From NCBI GenBank assembly GCA_963556195.1, contig CAUVYP010001208.1:2542001-2606000 (forward strand): a DNA stretch of 64,000 nt. The letters are read 5' to 3'. Origin of the DNA: Sepiola atlantica. Taxonomy: Eukaryota > Mollusca > Cephalopoda > Sepiida > Sepiolidae. The notes under the pieces were generated by a model, which worked only from the letters and a program-made list of their open reading frames with translations, made no database searches and was not told where the DNA came from. Positions 1 to 11,802 of the stretch are shown here, one piece after another. How positions within the stretch are numbered: position 1 is the stretch's first letter; every line of letters starts with the position of its first letter. Made by a program: the position numbers and the translations under genes.

Positions 1-84
1 TGAAGTACCAAGTTTCAGAAGTGCAGCTCTTGTACTGCCGGAGATATGTCGATACAAACTGAATACGCAAAACATCAACAAAAT
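1..84. repeat. Partial monomer, right part, at window start
   Basis: This is the last 84 bases of a monomer, starting inside TACTGAAGTACC and running to the boundary at AAAAT/TTA. It carries CTTGTACT, GGAGATATG and CATCAAC, so its right half is of the common type. Its cassette class lies outside the window. The array therefore continues to the left. Confidence 0.97.
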
Positions 85-270
85 TTAGCCCGTTTTAAAG
101 TTGATATCGCTTTTGTTTATAACTTCCACATTTATTCGAATTGTGCAACGAAACTTTGCAGACAGTCGCGGAGGCACATTTTCTACTGAAGTACCTAGTT
201 TCAGAAGTGCAGCTCTTGTACTGCCGGAGATATGTCGATACAAACTGAATACGCAAAACATCAACAAAAT
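85..270. repeat. Reference complete monomer (C subtype, ga cassette)
   Basis: First complete monomer, used here to number all others. It begins TTAGCCCG (C subtype; most monomers have GCGCG) and holds an EcoRV site GATATC at 103-108, a TTCGAA core near 134-139, the short inverted repeat TGCAA/TTGCA, the ga cassette at 161-177, a weak hairpin segment (here altered to TACCTAG), CTGCCGGAGATATGTCG, and the A-rich right end AACATCAACAAAAT. In the C subtype the ga cassette is followed by CATTTTCTACTG. C monomers often follow ca monomers, giving a two-monomer rhythm in the left third of the window. Confidence 0.95.
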
Positions 271-327
271 TTAGCGCGTTTTAAAGTTGATATCGCTTTT
301 GTTTATAACTTCCACATTTATTCGAAT

Positions 328-348
328 TGTGCAACGAAACTTTGCACA
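328..348. other. Inverted repeat 1 (representative copy, ca-class monomer)
   Basis: TGTGCAA at 328-334 and TTGCACA at 342-348 are perfect 7-base inverted arms around a 7-base centre (CGAAACT). The same dyad occurs at this position in nearly every ca-class monomer. In ga and E monomers the right arm reads TTGCAGA, shortening the dyad to 5 bases. In the 185-bp monomers (TGTGAACG) and H monomers (TGTGAAACG) the left arm is broken. No protein-binding role can be read from sequence alone. Confidence 0.85.
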
Positions 349-375
349 GATAAGCAGAGTCACATGTTCTACTGA

Positions 376-408
376 AGTACCAAGTTTCAGAAGTGCAGCT
401 CTTGTACT
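376..408. other. Inverted repeat 2, potential 8-bp hairpin (representative copy)
   Basis: AGTAC-C-AAG at 376-384 can pair with CTTGTACT at 401-408, leaving one bulged C and a 16-base loop. Nearly every monomer has this element. In the I subtype (GTACAAAG) the arms become a continuous 7-base match, AGTACAA/TTGTACT. In monomers with CTTTTACT the stem is weakened without a matching change in the other arm, so there is no sign that pairing is maintained by selection. Confidence 0.7.
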
Positions 409-532
409 GCCGGAGATATGTAGATACAAACTGAATACGCAAAACATCAACAAAATTTAGCGCGTTTTAAAGTTGATATCGCTTTTGTTTATAACTTCCA
501 CATTTATTCGAATTGTGCAACGAAACTTTGCA

Positions 533-549
533 CAGATTAGCGGAGTCAC
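533..549. other. ca cassette (representative copy)
   Basis: CAGATTAGCGGAGTCAC, immediately after inverted repeat 1, in the monomer that starts at 457. Compared with the ga cassette at the same place (161-177) it differs at five positions, four of them within seven bases. It is followed by CATTTT or CATGTT before CTACTGAAG. It is the most common cassette in the window. Confidence 0.9.
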
Positions 550-1200
550 ATGTTCTACTGAAGTACCAAGTTTCAGAAGTGCAGCTCTTGTACTGCCGGA
601 TATATGTCGATACAAACTGAATACGCAAACTATCAACAAAATTTAGTGCGATTTAAAGTTGATATCGCTTTTGTTTATAACTTCACCATTCTTTAGAATT
701 GTGCAACGAAACTTTGCAGAGATAAGCGGAGTCACATGCTCTACTGAAGTACCAAGTTTCAGAAGTGCAGCTCTTTTACTGCCGGAGATATGTCGATACA
801 AACTGAATACGCAAAACATCGACAAAATTTAGCGCGTTTTAAAGTTGATATCGCTTTTGTTTATAACTTCCACATTTATTCGAATTGTGCAACGAAACTT
901 TGCACAGATTAGCGGAGTCACATTTTCTACTGAAGTACTAAGTTTCAGAAGTGCAGCTCTTGTACTGCCGGAGATATGTCGATACAAACTGAATACGCAA
1001 AACATCGACAAAATTTAGCGCGTTTTAAAGTTGATATCGCTTTTGTTTATAACTTCCACATTTATTCGAATTGTGCAACGAAAATTTGCACAGATTAGCG
1101 GAGTCACATTTTCTACTGAAGTACCAAGTTTCAGAAGTGCAGCTCTTGTACTGCCGGAGATATGTCGATACAAACTGAATACGCAAAACATCAACAAAAT

Positions 1201-1386
1201 TTAGCGCGTTTTAAAGTTGATATCGCTTTTGTTTATAACTTCCACATTTATTCGAATTGTGCAACGAAACTTTGCAGACAGTCGCGGATAGGCCTTATCT
1301 ACTGAAGTACCAAGTTTCAGAAGTGCAGCTCTTGTACTGCCGGAGATATGTCGATACAAACTGAATACGCAAAACATCAACAAAAT
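1201..1386. repeat. Representative D monomer (GGATAGGCCT cassette)
   Basis: After inverted repeat 1 this monomer has the ga start but continues GGATAGGCCTTATCT instead of GGAGGCACATTTTCT. This creates a StuI site, AGGCCT, at 1290-1295 that other monomers lack. I count 30 D monomers: 23 between 1201 and 26868 and seven from 45656 on, with none between. Three of them (17383, 19428, 21660) read GGATAGGCG and have lost the site. All six 185-bp monomers are of this type. Confidence 0.9.
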
Positions 1387-2503
1387 TTAGCCCGTTTTAA
1401 AGTTGATATCGCTTTTGTTTATAACTTCCACATTTATTCGAATTGTGCAACGAAACTTTGCAGACAGTCGCGGAGGCACATTTTCTACTGAAGTACCTAG
1501 TTTCAGAAGTGCAGCTCTTGTACTGCCGGAGATATGTCGATACAAACTGAATACGCAAAACATCAACAAAATTTAGCGCGTTTTAAAGTTGATATCGCTT
1601 TTGTTTATAACTTCCACATTTATTCGAATTGTGCAACGAAACTTTGCACAGATTAGCGGAGTCACATTTTCTACTGAAGTACCAAGTTTCAGAAGTGCAG
1701 CTCTTGTACTTCCGGAGATATGTCGATACAAACTGAATACGCAAAACATCAACAAAATTTAGCGCGTTTTAAAGTTGATATCGCTTTTGTTTATAACTTC
1801 CACATTTATTCGAATTGTGCAACGAAACTTTGCAGACAGTCGCGGATAGGCCTTTTCCACTGAAGTACCAAGTTTCAGAAGTGCAGCTCTTGTACTGCCG
1901 GAGATATGTCGATACAAACTGAATACGCAAAACATCAACAAAATTTAGCGCGTTTTGAAGTTGATATCGCTTTTGTTTATAACTTCCACATTTATTCGAA
2001 TTGTGCAACGAAACTTTGCACAGATTAGCGGATTCACATTTTACTCCTGAAGTACCAAGTTTCAGAAGTGCAGCTCTTGTACTGCCGGAGATATGTCGAT
2101 ACAAACTGAATACGCAAAACATCAACAAAATTTAGCCCGTTTTAAAGTTGATATCGCTTTTGTTTATAACTTCCACATTTATTCGAATTGTGCAACGAAA
2201 CTTTGCAGACAGTCGCGGAGGCACATTTTCTACTGAAGTACCAAGTTTCAGAAGTGCAGCTCTTTTACTGCCGGAGATATGTCGATACAAACTGAATACG
2301 CAAAACATCGACAAAATTTAGCGCGTTTTAAAGTTGATATCGCTTTTGTTTATAACTTCCACATTTATTCGAATTGTGCAACGAAACTTTGCACAGATTA
2401 GCGGAGTCACATTTTCTACTGAAGTACCAAGTTTCATAAGTGCAGCTCTTGTACTGCCGGAGATATGTCGATACAAACTGAATACGCAAAACATCAACAA
2501 AAT

Positions 2504-2688
2504 TTAGCGCGTTTTAAAGTTGATATCGCTTTTGTTTATAACTTCCACATTTATTCGAATTGTGAACGAAACTTTGCAGACAGTCGCGGATAGGCCTTAT
2601 CTACTGAAGTACCAAGTTTCAGAAGTGCAGCTCTTGTACTGCCGGAGATATGTCGATACAAACTGAATACGCAAAACATCAACAAAAT
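2504..2688. repeat. 185-bp D monomer with 1-base deletion
   Basis: The usual TGTGCAACG reads TGTGAACG; one C is missing between 2564 and 2565. The deletion breaks the left arm of inverted repeat 1. Identical deletions occur in the monomers at 4177, 5478, 7524, 16454 and 18499, all with the GGATAGGCCTTATCT cassette, which indicates one founding mutation spread by amplification. Confidence 0.93.
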
Positions 2689-3246
2689 TTAGCGCGTTTT
2701 AAAGTTGATATCGCTTTTGTTTATAACTTCCACATTTATTCGAATTGTGCAACGAAACTTTGCACAGATTAGCGGAGTCACATTTTCTACTGAAGTACCA
2801 AGTTTCAGAAGTGCAGCTCTTGTACTGCCGGAAATATGTCGATACGAACTGAATACGCAAAACATCAACAAAATTTAGCCCGTTTTAAAGTTGATATCGC
2901 TTTTGTTTATAACTTCCACATTTATTCGAATTGTGCAACGAAACTTTGCAGACAGTCGCGGAGGCACATTTTCTACTGAAGTACCAAGTTTCAGAAGTGC
3001 AGCTCTTGTACTGCCGGAGATATGTCGATACTAACTGAATACGCAAAACATCAACAAAATTTAGCGCGTTTTAAAGTTGATATCGCTTTTGTTTATAACT
3101 TCCACATTTATTCGAATTGTGCAACGAAACTTTGCACAGATTAGCGGAGTCACATGTTCTACTGAAGTACCAAGTTTCAGAAGTGCAGCTCTTGTACTGC
3201 CGGAGATATGTCGATACAAACTGAATACGCAAAACATCGACAAAAT

Positions 3247-4919
3247 TTAGTGCGATTTAAAGTTGATATCGCTTTTGTTTATAACTTCACCATTCTTTAG
3301 AATTGTGCAACGAAACTTTGTAGAGATAAGCGGAGTCACATGCTCTACTGAAGTACCAAGTTTCAGAAGTGCAGCTCTTTTACTGCCGGAGATATGTCGA
3401 TACAAACTGAATACGCAAAACATCGACAAAATTTAGCGCGTTTTAAAGTTGATATCGCTTTTGTTTATAACTTCCACATTTATTCGAATTGTGCAACGAA
3501 ACTTTGCACAGATTAGCGGAGTCACATGTTCTACTGAAGTACCAAGTTTCAGAAGTGCAGCTCTTGTACTGCCGGAGATATGTCGATACAAACTGAATAC
3601 GCAAAACATCGACAAAATTTAGCGCGTTTTAAAGTTGATATCGCTTTTGTTTATAACTTCCACATTTATTCGAATTGTGCAACGAAACTTTGCACAGATT
3701 AGCGGATTCACATTTTCTACTGAAGTACCAAGTTTCAGAAGTGCAGCTCTTGTACTGCCGGAGATATGTCGATACAAACTGAATACGCAAAACATCAACA
3801 AAATTTAGCGCGTTTTAAAGTTGATATCGCTTTTGTTTATAACTTCCACATTTATTCGAATTGTGCAACGAAACTTTGCAGACAGTCGCGGAGGCACATT
3901 TTCTACTGAAGTACCAAGTTTCAGAAGTGCAGCTCTTTTACTGCCGGAGATATGTCGATACAAACTGAATACGCAAAACATCGACAAAATTTAGCGCGTT
4001 TTAAAGTTGATATCGCTTTTGTTTATAACTTCCACATTTATTCGAATTGTGCAACGAAACTTTGCACAGATTAGCGGAGTCACATTTTCTACTGAAGTAC
4101 CAAGTTTCAGAAGTGCAGCTCTTGTACTGCCGGAGATATGTCGATACAAACTGAATACGCAAAACATCAACAAAATTTAGCGCGTTTTAAAGTTGATATC
4201 GCTTTTGTTTATAACTTCCACATTTATTCGAATTGTGAACGAAACTTTGCAGACAGTCGCGGATAGGCCTTATCTACTGAAGTACCAAGTTTCAGAAGTG
4301 CAGCTCTTGTACTGCCGGAGATATGTCGATACAAACTGAATACGCAAAACATCAACAAAATTTAGCGCGTTTTAAAGTTGATATCGCTTTTGTTTATAAC
4401 TTCCACATTTATTCGAAATGTGCAACGAAACTTTGCACAGATTAGCGGAGTCACATTTTCTACTGAAGTACCAAGTTTCAGAAGTGCAGCTCTTGTACTG
4501 CCGGAGATATGTCGATACAAACTGAATACGCAAAACATCAACAAAATTTAGCCCGTTTTAAAGTTGATATCGCTTTTGTTTATAACTTCCACATTTATTC
4601 GAATTGTGCAACGAAACTTTGCAGACAGTCGCGGAGGCACATTTTCTACTGAAGTACCAAGTTTCAGAAGTGCAGCTCTTGTACTGCCGGAGATATGTCG
4701 ATACTAACTGAATACGCAAAACATCAACAAAATTTAGCGCGTTTTAAAGTTGATATCGCTTTTGTTTATAACTTCCACATTTATTCGAATTGTGCAACGA
4801 AACTTTGCACAGATTAGCGGAGTCACATGTTCTACTGAAGTACCAAGTTTCAGAAGTGCAGCTTTTGTACTGCCGGAGATATGTCGATACAAACTGAATA
4901 CGCAAAACATCGACAAAAT
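3247..4919. repeat. HOR unit, 9 monomers (1673 bp)
   Basis: E monomer, then ca, ca, ga, ca, ga(D,185 bp), ca, ga, ca up to the next E monomer at 4920. Its last ga monomer (4548) carries GATACTAAC in place of GATACAAAC, a mark that regularly sits two monomers before E in this domain. The unit equals the 7-monomer unit that follows it plus one extra ga-ca pair. Confidence 0.9.
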
Positions 4920-6220
4920 TTAGTGCGATTTAAAGTTGATATCGCTTTTGTTTATAACTTCACCATTCTTTAGAATTGTGCAACGAAACTTTGCAGAGAT
5001 AAGCGGAGTCACATGCTCTACTGAAGTACCAAGTTTCAGAAGTGCAGCTCTTTTACTGCCGGAGATATGTCGATACAAACTGAATACGCAAAACATCGAC
5101 AAAATTTAGCGCGTTTTAAAGTTGATATCGCTTTTGTTTATAACTTCCACATTTATTCGAATTGTGCAACGAAACTTAGCACAGATTAGCGGAGTAACAT
5201 TTTCTACTGAAGTACCAAGTTTCAGAAGTGCAGCTCTTGTACTGCCGGAGATATGTCGATACAAACTGAATACGCAAAACATCGACAAAATTTAGCGCGT
5301 TTTAAAGTTGATATCGCTTTTGTTTATAACTTCCACATTTATTCGAATTGTGCAACGAAACTTTGCACAGATTAGCGGAGTCACATTTTCTACTGAAGTA
5401 CAAAGTTTCAGAAGTGCAGCTCTTGTACTGCCGGAGATATGTCGATACAAACTGAATACGCAAAACATCAACAAAATTTAGCGCGTTTTAAAGTTGATAT
5501 CGCTTTTGTTTATAACTTCCATCTTTATTCGAATTGTGAACGAAACTTTGCAGACAGTCGCGGATAGGCCTTATCTACTGAAGTACCAAGTTTCAGAAGT
5601 GCAGCTCTTGTACTGCCGGAGATATGTCGATACAAACTGAATACGCAAAACATCAACAAAATTTAGCGCGTTTTAAAGTTGATATCGCTTTTGTTTATAA
5701 CTTCCACATTTATTCGAATTGTGCAACGAAACTTTGCACAGATTAGCGGAGTCACATTTTCTACTGAAGTACCAAGTTTCAGAAGTGCAGCTCTTGTACT
5801 GCCGGAAATATGTCGATACGAACTGAATACGCAAAACATCAACAAAATTTAGCCCGTTTTAAAGTTGATATCGCTTTTGTTTATAACTTCCACATTTATT
5901 CGAATTGTGCAACGAAACTTTGCAGACAGTCGCGGAGGCACATTTTCTACTGAAGTACCAAGTTTCAGAAGTGCAGCTCTTGTACTGCCGGAGATATGTC
6001 GATACTAACTGAATACGCAAAACATCAACAAAATTTAGCGCGTTTTAAAGTTGATATCGCTTTTGTTTATAACTTCCACATTTATTCGAATTGTGCAACG
6101 AAACTTTGCACAGATTAGCGGAGTCACATGTTCTACTGAAGTACCAAGTTTCGGAAGTGCAGCTCTTGTACTGCCGGAGATATGTCGATACAAACTGAAT
6201 ACGCAAAACATCGACAAAAT
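4920..6220. repeat. HOR unit, 7 monomers (1301 bp)
   Basis: E monomer, then ca, ca, ga(D,185 bp), ca, ga (GATACTAAC mark at about 6003), ca. This is the shortest HOR form in the left domain. The monomer at 5663 carries GGAAATATG with GATACGAAC, a combination also found at 2689 and 14594, tying these units together. Confidence 0.9.
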
Positions 6221-8266
6221 TTAGTGCGATTTAAAGTTGATATCGCTTTTGTTTATAACTTCACCATTCTTTAGAATTGTGCAACGAAACTTTGCAGAGA
6301 TAAGCGGAGTCACATGCTCTACTGAAGTACCAAGTTTCAGAAGTGCAGCTCTTTTACTGCCGGAGATATGTCGATACAAACTGAATACGCAAAACATCGA
6401 CAAAATTTAGCGCGTTTTAAAGTTGATATCGCTTTTGTTTATAACTTCCACATTTATTCGAATTGTGCAACGAAACTTTGCACAGATTAGCGGAGTAACA
6501 TTTTCTACTGAAGTACGAAGTTTCAGAAGTGCAGCTCTTGTACTGCCGGAGATATGTCGATACAAACTGAATACGCAAAACATCGACAAAATTTAGCGCG
6601 TTTTAAAGTTGATATCGCTTTTGTTTATAACTTCCACATTTATTCGAATTGTGCAACGAAACTTTGCACAGATTAGCGGAGTCACATTTTCTACTGAAGT
6701 ACCAAGTTTCAGAAGTGCAGCTCTTGTACTGCCGGAGATATGTCGATACAAACTGAATACGCAAAACATCAACAAAATTTAGCGCGTTTTAAAGCTGATA
6801 TCGCTTTTGTTTATAACTTCCACATTTATTCGAATTGTGCAACGAAACTTTGCAGACAGTCGCGGATAGGCCTTTTCTACTGAAGTACCAAGTTTCAGAA
6901 GTGCAGCTCTTGTACTGCCGGAGATATGTCGATACAAACTGAATACGCAAAACATCAACAAAATTTAGCGCGTTTTAAAGTTGATATCGCTTTTGTTTAT
7001 AACTTCCACATTTATTCGAATTGTGCAACGAAACTTTGCACAGATTAGCGGATTCACATTTTACTTCTGAAGTACCAAGTTTCAGAAGTGCAGCTCTTGT
7101 ACTGCCGGAGATATGTCGATACAAACTGAATACGCAAAACATCAACAAAATTTAGCCCGTTTTAAAGTTGATATCGCTTTTGTTTATAACTTCCACATTT
7201 ATTCGAATTGTGCAACGAAACATTGCAGACAGTCGCGGAGACACATGTTCTACTGAAGTACCAAGTTTCAGAAGTGCAGCTCTTTTACTGCCGGAGATAT
7301 GTCGATACAAACTGAATACGCAAAACATCGACAAAATTTAGCGCGTTTTAAAGTTGATATCGCTTTTGTTTATAACTTCCACATTTATTCGAATTGTGCA
7401 ACGAAACTTTGCACAGATTAGCGGAGTCACATTTTCTACTGAAGTACCAAGTTTCAGAAGTGCAGCTCTTGTACTGCCGGAGATATGTCGATACAAACTG
7501 AATACGCAAAACATCAACAAAATTTAGCGCGTTTTAAAGTTGATATCGCTTTTGTTTATAACTTCCACATTTATTCGAATTGTGAACGAAACTTTGCAGA
7601 CAGTCGCGGATAGGCCTTATCTACTGAAGTACCAAGTTTCAGAAGTGCAGCTCTTGTACTGCCGGAGATATGTCGATACAAACTGAATACGCAAAACATC
7701 AACAAAATTTAGCGCGTTTTAAAGTTGATATCGCTTTTGTTTATAACTTCCACATTTATTCGAATTGTGCAACGAAACTTTGCACAGATTAGCGGAGTCA
7801 CATTTTCTACTGAAGTACCAAGTTTCAGAAGTGCAGCTCTTGTACTGCCGGAGATATGTCGATACAAACTGAATACGCAAAACATCAACAAAATTTAGCC
7901 CGTTTTAAAGTTGATATCGCTTTTGTTTATAACTTCCACATTTATTCGAATTGTGCAACGAAACTTTGCAGACAGTCGCGGAGGCACATTTTCTACTGAA
8001 GTACCAAGTTTCAGAAGTGCAGCTCTTGTACTGCCGGAGATATGTCGATACTAACTGAATACGCAAAACATCAACAAAATTTAGCGCGTTTTAAAGTTGA
8101 TATCGCTTTTGTTTATAACTTCCACATTTATTCGAATTGTGCAACGAAACTTTGCACAGATTAGCGGAGTCACATGTTCTACTGAAGTACCAAGTTTCAG
8201 AAGTGCAGCTTGTGTACTGCCGGAGATATGTCGATACAAACTGAATACGCAAAACATCGACAAAAT
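6221..8266. repeat. HOR unit, 11 monomers (2046 bp)
   Basis: E, ca, ca, ga(D), ca(187 bp), ga, ca, ga(D,185 bp), ca, ga(GATACTAAC), ca. It contains both a 187-bp monomer (6965) and a 185-bp monomer (7524), which cancel in length. Relative to the 7-monomer unit it has two additional ga-ca pairs. Confidence 0.9.
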
Positions 8267-8452
8267 TTAGTGCGATTTAAAGTTGATATCGCTTTTGTTT
8301 ATAACTTCACCATTCTTTAGAATTGTGCAACGAAACTTTGCAGAGATTAGCGGAGTCACATGCTCTACTGAAGTACCAAGTTTCAGAAGTGCAGCTCTTG
8401 TACTGCCGGAGATATGTCGATACAAACTGAATACGCAAACTATCAACAAAAT
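8267..8452. repeat. Hybrid monomer: E left part, AACTATCAAC right part
   Basis: The left part is E-like (GTGCGATTTA, CCATTCTTTAG, CATGCTCT). From CTTGTACT on it matches the right part of the monomers at 457 and 11617, ending AACTATCAAC rather than AACATCGAC. A complete E monomer follows directly, so this is the only E-E pair in the window. The switch lies between about 8364 and 8399. The cassette GAGATTAG is itself intermediate between E and ca. An unequal exchange or conversion event is the likely origin. Confidence 0.8.
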
Positions 8453-11057
8453 TTAGTGCGATTTAAAGTTGATATCGCTTTTGTTTATAACTTCACCATT
8501 CTTTAGAATTGTGCAACGAAACTTTGCAGAGATAAGCGGAGTCACATGCTCTACTGAAGTACCAAGTTTCAGAAGTGCAGCTCTTTTACTGCCGGAGATA
8601 TGTCGATACAAACTGAATACGCAAAACATCGACAAAATTTAGCGCGTTTTAAAGTTGATATCGCTTTTGTTTATAACTTCCACATTTATTCGAATTGTGC
8701 AACGAAACTTTGCACAGATTAGCGGAGTCACATTTTCTACTGAAGTACTAAGTTTCAGAAGTGCAGCTCTTGTACTGCCGGAGATATGTCGATACAAACT
8801 GAATGCGCAAAACATCGACAAAATTTAGCGCGTTTTAAAGTTGATATCGCTTTTGTTTATAACTTCCACATTTATTCGAATTGTGCAACGAAACTTTGCA
8901 CAGATTAGCGGAGTCACATTTTCTACTGAAGTACCAAGTTTCAGAAGTGCAGCTCTTGTACTGCCGGAGATATGTCGATACAAACTGAATACGCAAAACA
9001 TCAACAAAATTTAGCGCGTTTTAAAGTTGATATCGCTTTTGTTTATAACTTCCACATTTATTCGAATTGTGCAACGAAACTTTGCAGACAGTCGCGGATA
9101 GGCCTTATCTACTGAAGTACCAAGTTTCAGAAGTGCAGCTCTTGTACTGCCGGAGATATGTCGATACAAACTGAATACGAAAAACATCAACAAAATTTAG
9201 CGCGTTTTAAAGTTGATATCGCTTTTGTTTATAACTTCCCCATTTATTCGAATTGTGCAACGAAACTTTGCACAGATTAGCGGAGTCACATTTTCTACTG
9301 AAGTACCAAGTTTCAGAAGTGCAGCTCTTGTACTGCCGGAGATATGTCGATACAAACTGAATACGCAAAACATCAACACAATTTAGCCCGTTTTAAAGTT
9401 GATATCGCTTTTGTTTATAACTTCCACATTTATTCGAATTGTGCAACGAAACTTTGCAGACAGTCGCGGAGGCACATTTTCTACTGAAGTACCAAGTTTC
9501 AGAAGTGCAGCTCTTGTACTGCCGGAGATATGTCGATACAAACTGAATACGCAAAACATCAACAAAATTTAGCGCGTTTTAAAGTTGATATCGCTTTTGT
9601 TTATAACTTCCACATTTATTCGAATTGTGCAACGAAACTTTGCACAGATTAGCGGAGGCACATGTTCTACTGAAGTACCAAGTTTCAGAAGTGCAGCTCT
9701 TGTACTGCCCGAGATATGTCGATACAAACTGAATACGCAAAACATCGACAAAATTTAGTGCGATTTAAAGTTGATATCGCTTTTGTTTATAACTTCACCA
9801 TTCTTTAGAATTGTGCAACGAAACTTTGCAGAGATAAGCGGAGTCACATGCTCTACTGAAGTACCAAGTTTCAGAAGTGCAGCTCTTTTACTGCCGGAGA
9901 TATGTCGATACAAACTGAATACGCAAAACATCGACAAAATTTAGCGCGTTTTAAAGTTGATATCGCTTTTGTTTATAACTTCCACATTTATTCGAATTGT
10001 GCAACGAAACTTTGCACAGATTAGCGGAGTAACATTTTCTACTGAAGTACTAAGTTTCAGAAGTGCAGCTCTTGTACTGCCGGAGATATGTCGATACAAA
10101 CTGAATACGCAAAACATCGACAAAATTTAGCGCGTTTTAAAGTTGATATCGCTTTTGTTTATAACTTCCACATTTATTCGAATTGTGCAACGAAAGTTTG
10201 CACAGATTAGCGGAGTCACATTTTCTACTGAAGTACCAAGTTTCAGAAGTGCAGCTCTTGTACTTCCGGAGATATGTCGATACAAACTGAATACGCAAAA
10301 CATCAACAAAATTTAGCGCGTTTTAAAGTTGATATCGCTTTTGTTTATAACTTCCACATTTATTCGAATTGTGCAACGAAACTTTGCAGACAGTCGCGGA
10401 TAGGCCTTTTCCACTGAAGTACCAAGTTTCAGAAGTGCAGCTCTTGTACTGCCGGAGATATGTCGATACAAACTGAATACGCAAAACATCAACAAAATTT
10501 AGCGCGTTTTAAAGTTGATATCGCTTTTGTTTATAACTTCCACATTTATTCGAATTGTGCAACGAAACTTTGCACAGATTAGCGGAGTAACATTTTACTA
10601 CTGAAGTACCAAGTTTCAGAAGTGCAGCTCTTGTACTGCCGGAGATATGTCGATACAAACTGAATACGCAAAACATCAACAAAATTTAGCCCGTTTTAAA
10701 GTTGATATCGCTTTTGTTTATAACTTCCACATTTATTCGAATTGTGCAACGAAACTTTGCAGACAGTCGCGGAGGCACATTTTCTACTGAAGTACCAAGT
10801 TTCAGAAGTGCAGCTCTTTTACTGCCGGAGATATGTCGATACAAACTGAATACGCAAAACATCGACAAAATTTAGCGCGTTTTAAAGTTGATATCGATTT
10901 TGTTTATAACTTCCACATTTATTCGAATTGTGCAACGAAACTTTGCACAGATTAGCGAAGTCACATTTTCTACTGAAGTACCAAGTTTCAGAAGTGCAGC
11001 TCTTGTACTGCCGGAGATATGTCGATACAAACTGAATACGCAAAACATCAACAAAAT
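8453..11057. repeat. 14-monomer block, first copy of a duplication with offset 3350 bp
   Basis: This block reappears at 11803-14407 in the same order with shared private marks: GAATGCGCAAAAC, a CCCCATTTATT patch, GCCCGAGATATG, CGAAAGTTTG, CTTCCGGAG, a GATATCGATTTTG patch, and the 187-bp monomer at 10499/13849. One difference is visible: GATACAAAC near 9540 against GATACTAAC near 12890. The block covers a 7-monomer E unit (8453-9754) and the first seven monomers of the 11-monomer E unit from 9755 to 11802. Confidence 0.9.
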
Positions 11058-11802
11058 TTAGCGCGTTTTAAAGTTGATATCGCTTTTGTTTATAACTTCC
11101 ACATTTATTCGAATTGTGCAACGAAACTTTGCACAGATTAGCGGATTCACATTTTACTACTGAAGTACCAAGTTTCAGAAGTGCAGCTCTTGTACTGCCG
11201 GAGATATGTCGATACAAACTGAATACGCAAAACATCAACAAAATTTAGCCCGTTTTAAAGTTGATATCGCTTTTGTTTATAACTTCCACATTTATTCGAA
11301 TTGTGCAACGAAACTTTGCAGACAGTCGCGGAGGCACATTTTCTACTGAAGTACCAAGTTTCAGAAGTGCAGCTCTTGTACTGCCGGAGATATGTCGATA
11401 CAAACTGAATACGCAAAACATCAACAAAATTTAGCGCGTTTTAAAGTTGATATCGCTTTTGTTTATAACTTCCACATTTATTCGAATTGTGCAACGAAAC
11501 TTTGCACAGATTAGCGGAGTCACATGTTCTACTGAAGTACCAAGTCTCAGAAGTGCAGCTCTTGTACTGCCGGAGATATGTCGATACAAACTGAATACGC
11601 AAAACATCAACAAAATTTAGCGCGTTTTAAAGTTGATATCGCTTTTGTTTATAACTTCCACATTTATTCGAATTGTGCAACGAAACTTTGCACAGATTAG
11701 CGGAGTCACATGTTCTACTGAAGTACCAAGTTTCAGAAGTGCAGCTCTTGTACTGCCGGAGATATGTCGATACAAACTGAATACGCAAACTATCAACAAA
11801 AT
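9755..11802. repeat. HOR unit, 11 monomers (2048 bp) with two 187-bp monomers
   Basis: E, ca, ca, ga(D), ca(187), ga, ca, ca(187), ga, ca, ca. The 187-bp monomers are at 10499 and 11058. They differ: 10499 has GGAGTAACATTTTACTACTG and 11058 has GGATTCACATTTTACTACTG, so the same inserted A sits on two cassette backgrounds. The position of 11058 corresponds to a D monomer (14408) in the unit one HOR downstream. Confidence 0.88.

Larger units (their letters stand above)
643..3246. repeat. HOR unit, 14 monomers, begun by an E monomer
   Basis: The unit starts with an E monomer (GTGCGATTTA left end, CCATTCTTTAG patch, GAGATAAGCGG cassette at 719-735, CATGCTCT, CTTTTACT) and runs to the next E monomer at 3247. 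Cassette order after E is ca, ca, ga(D), ga(C), ca, ga(D), ca(187 bp), ga, ca, ga(D,185 bp), ca, ga, ca. The adjacent D-C pair at 1201/1387 breaks the ca/ga alternation seen in the later units. It contains the first 187-bp monomer (1945) and the first 185-bp monomer (2504), so the total length stays at 2604 bp. Confidence 0.88.

Noticed and set aside
128..160. CENP-B box on the minus strand (TTTCGTTGCACAATTCG)
   Set aside because: TTCG and the central A fit the pattern NTTCGNNNNANNCGGGN, but the required CGGG is ATTC here and in the other monomers.
376..408. Small structured RNA gene based on the hairpin segment
   Set aside because: The stem is only 8 bp with a bulge, and variants that weaken it (CTTTTACT, GTACGAAG) lack compensating changes.
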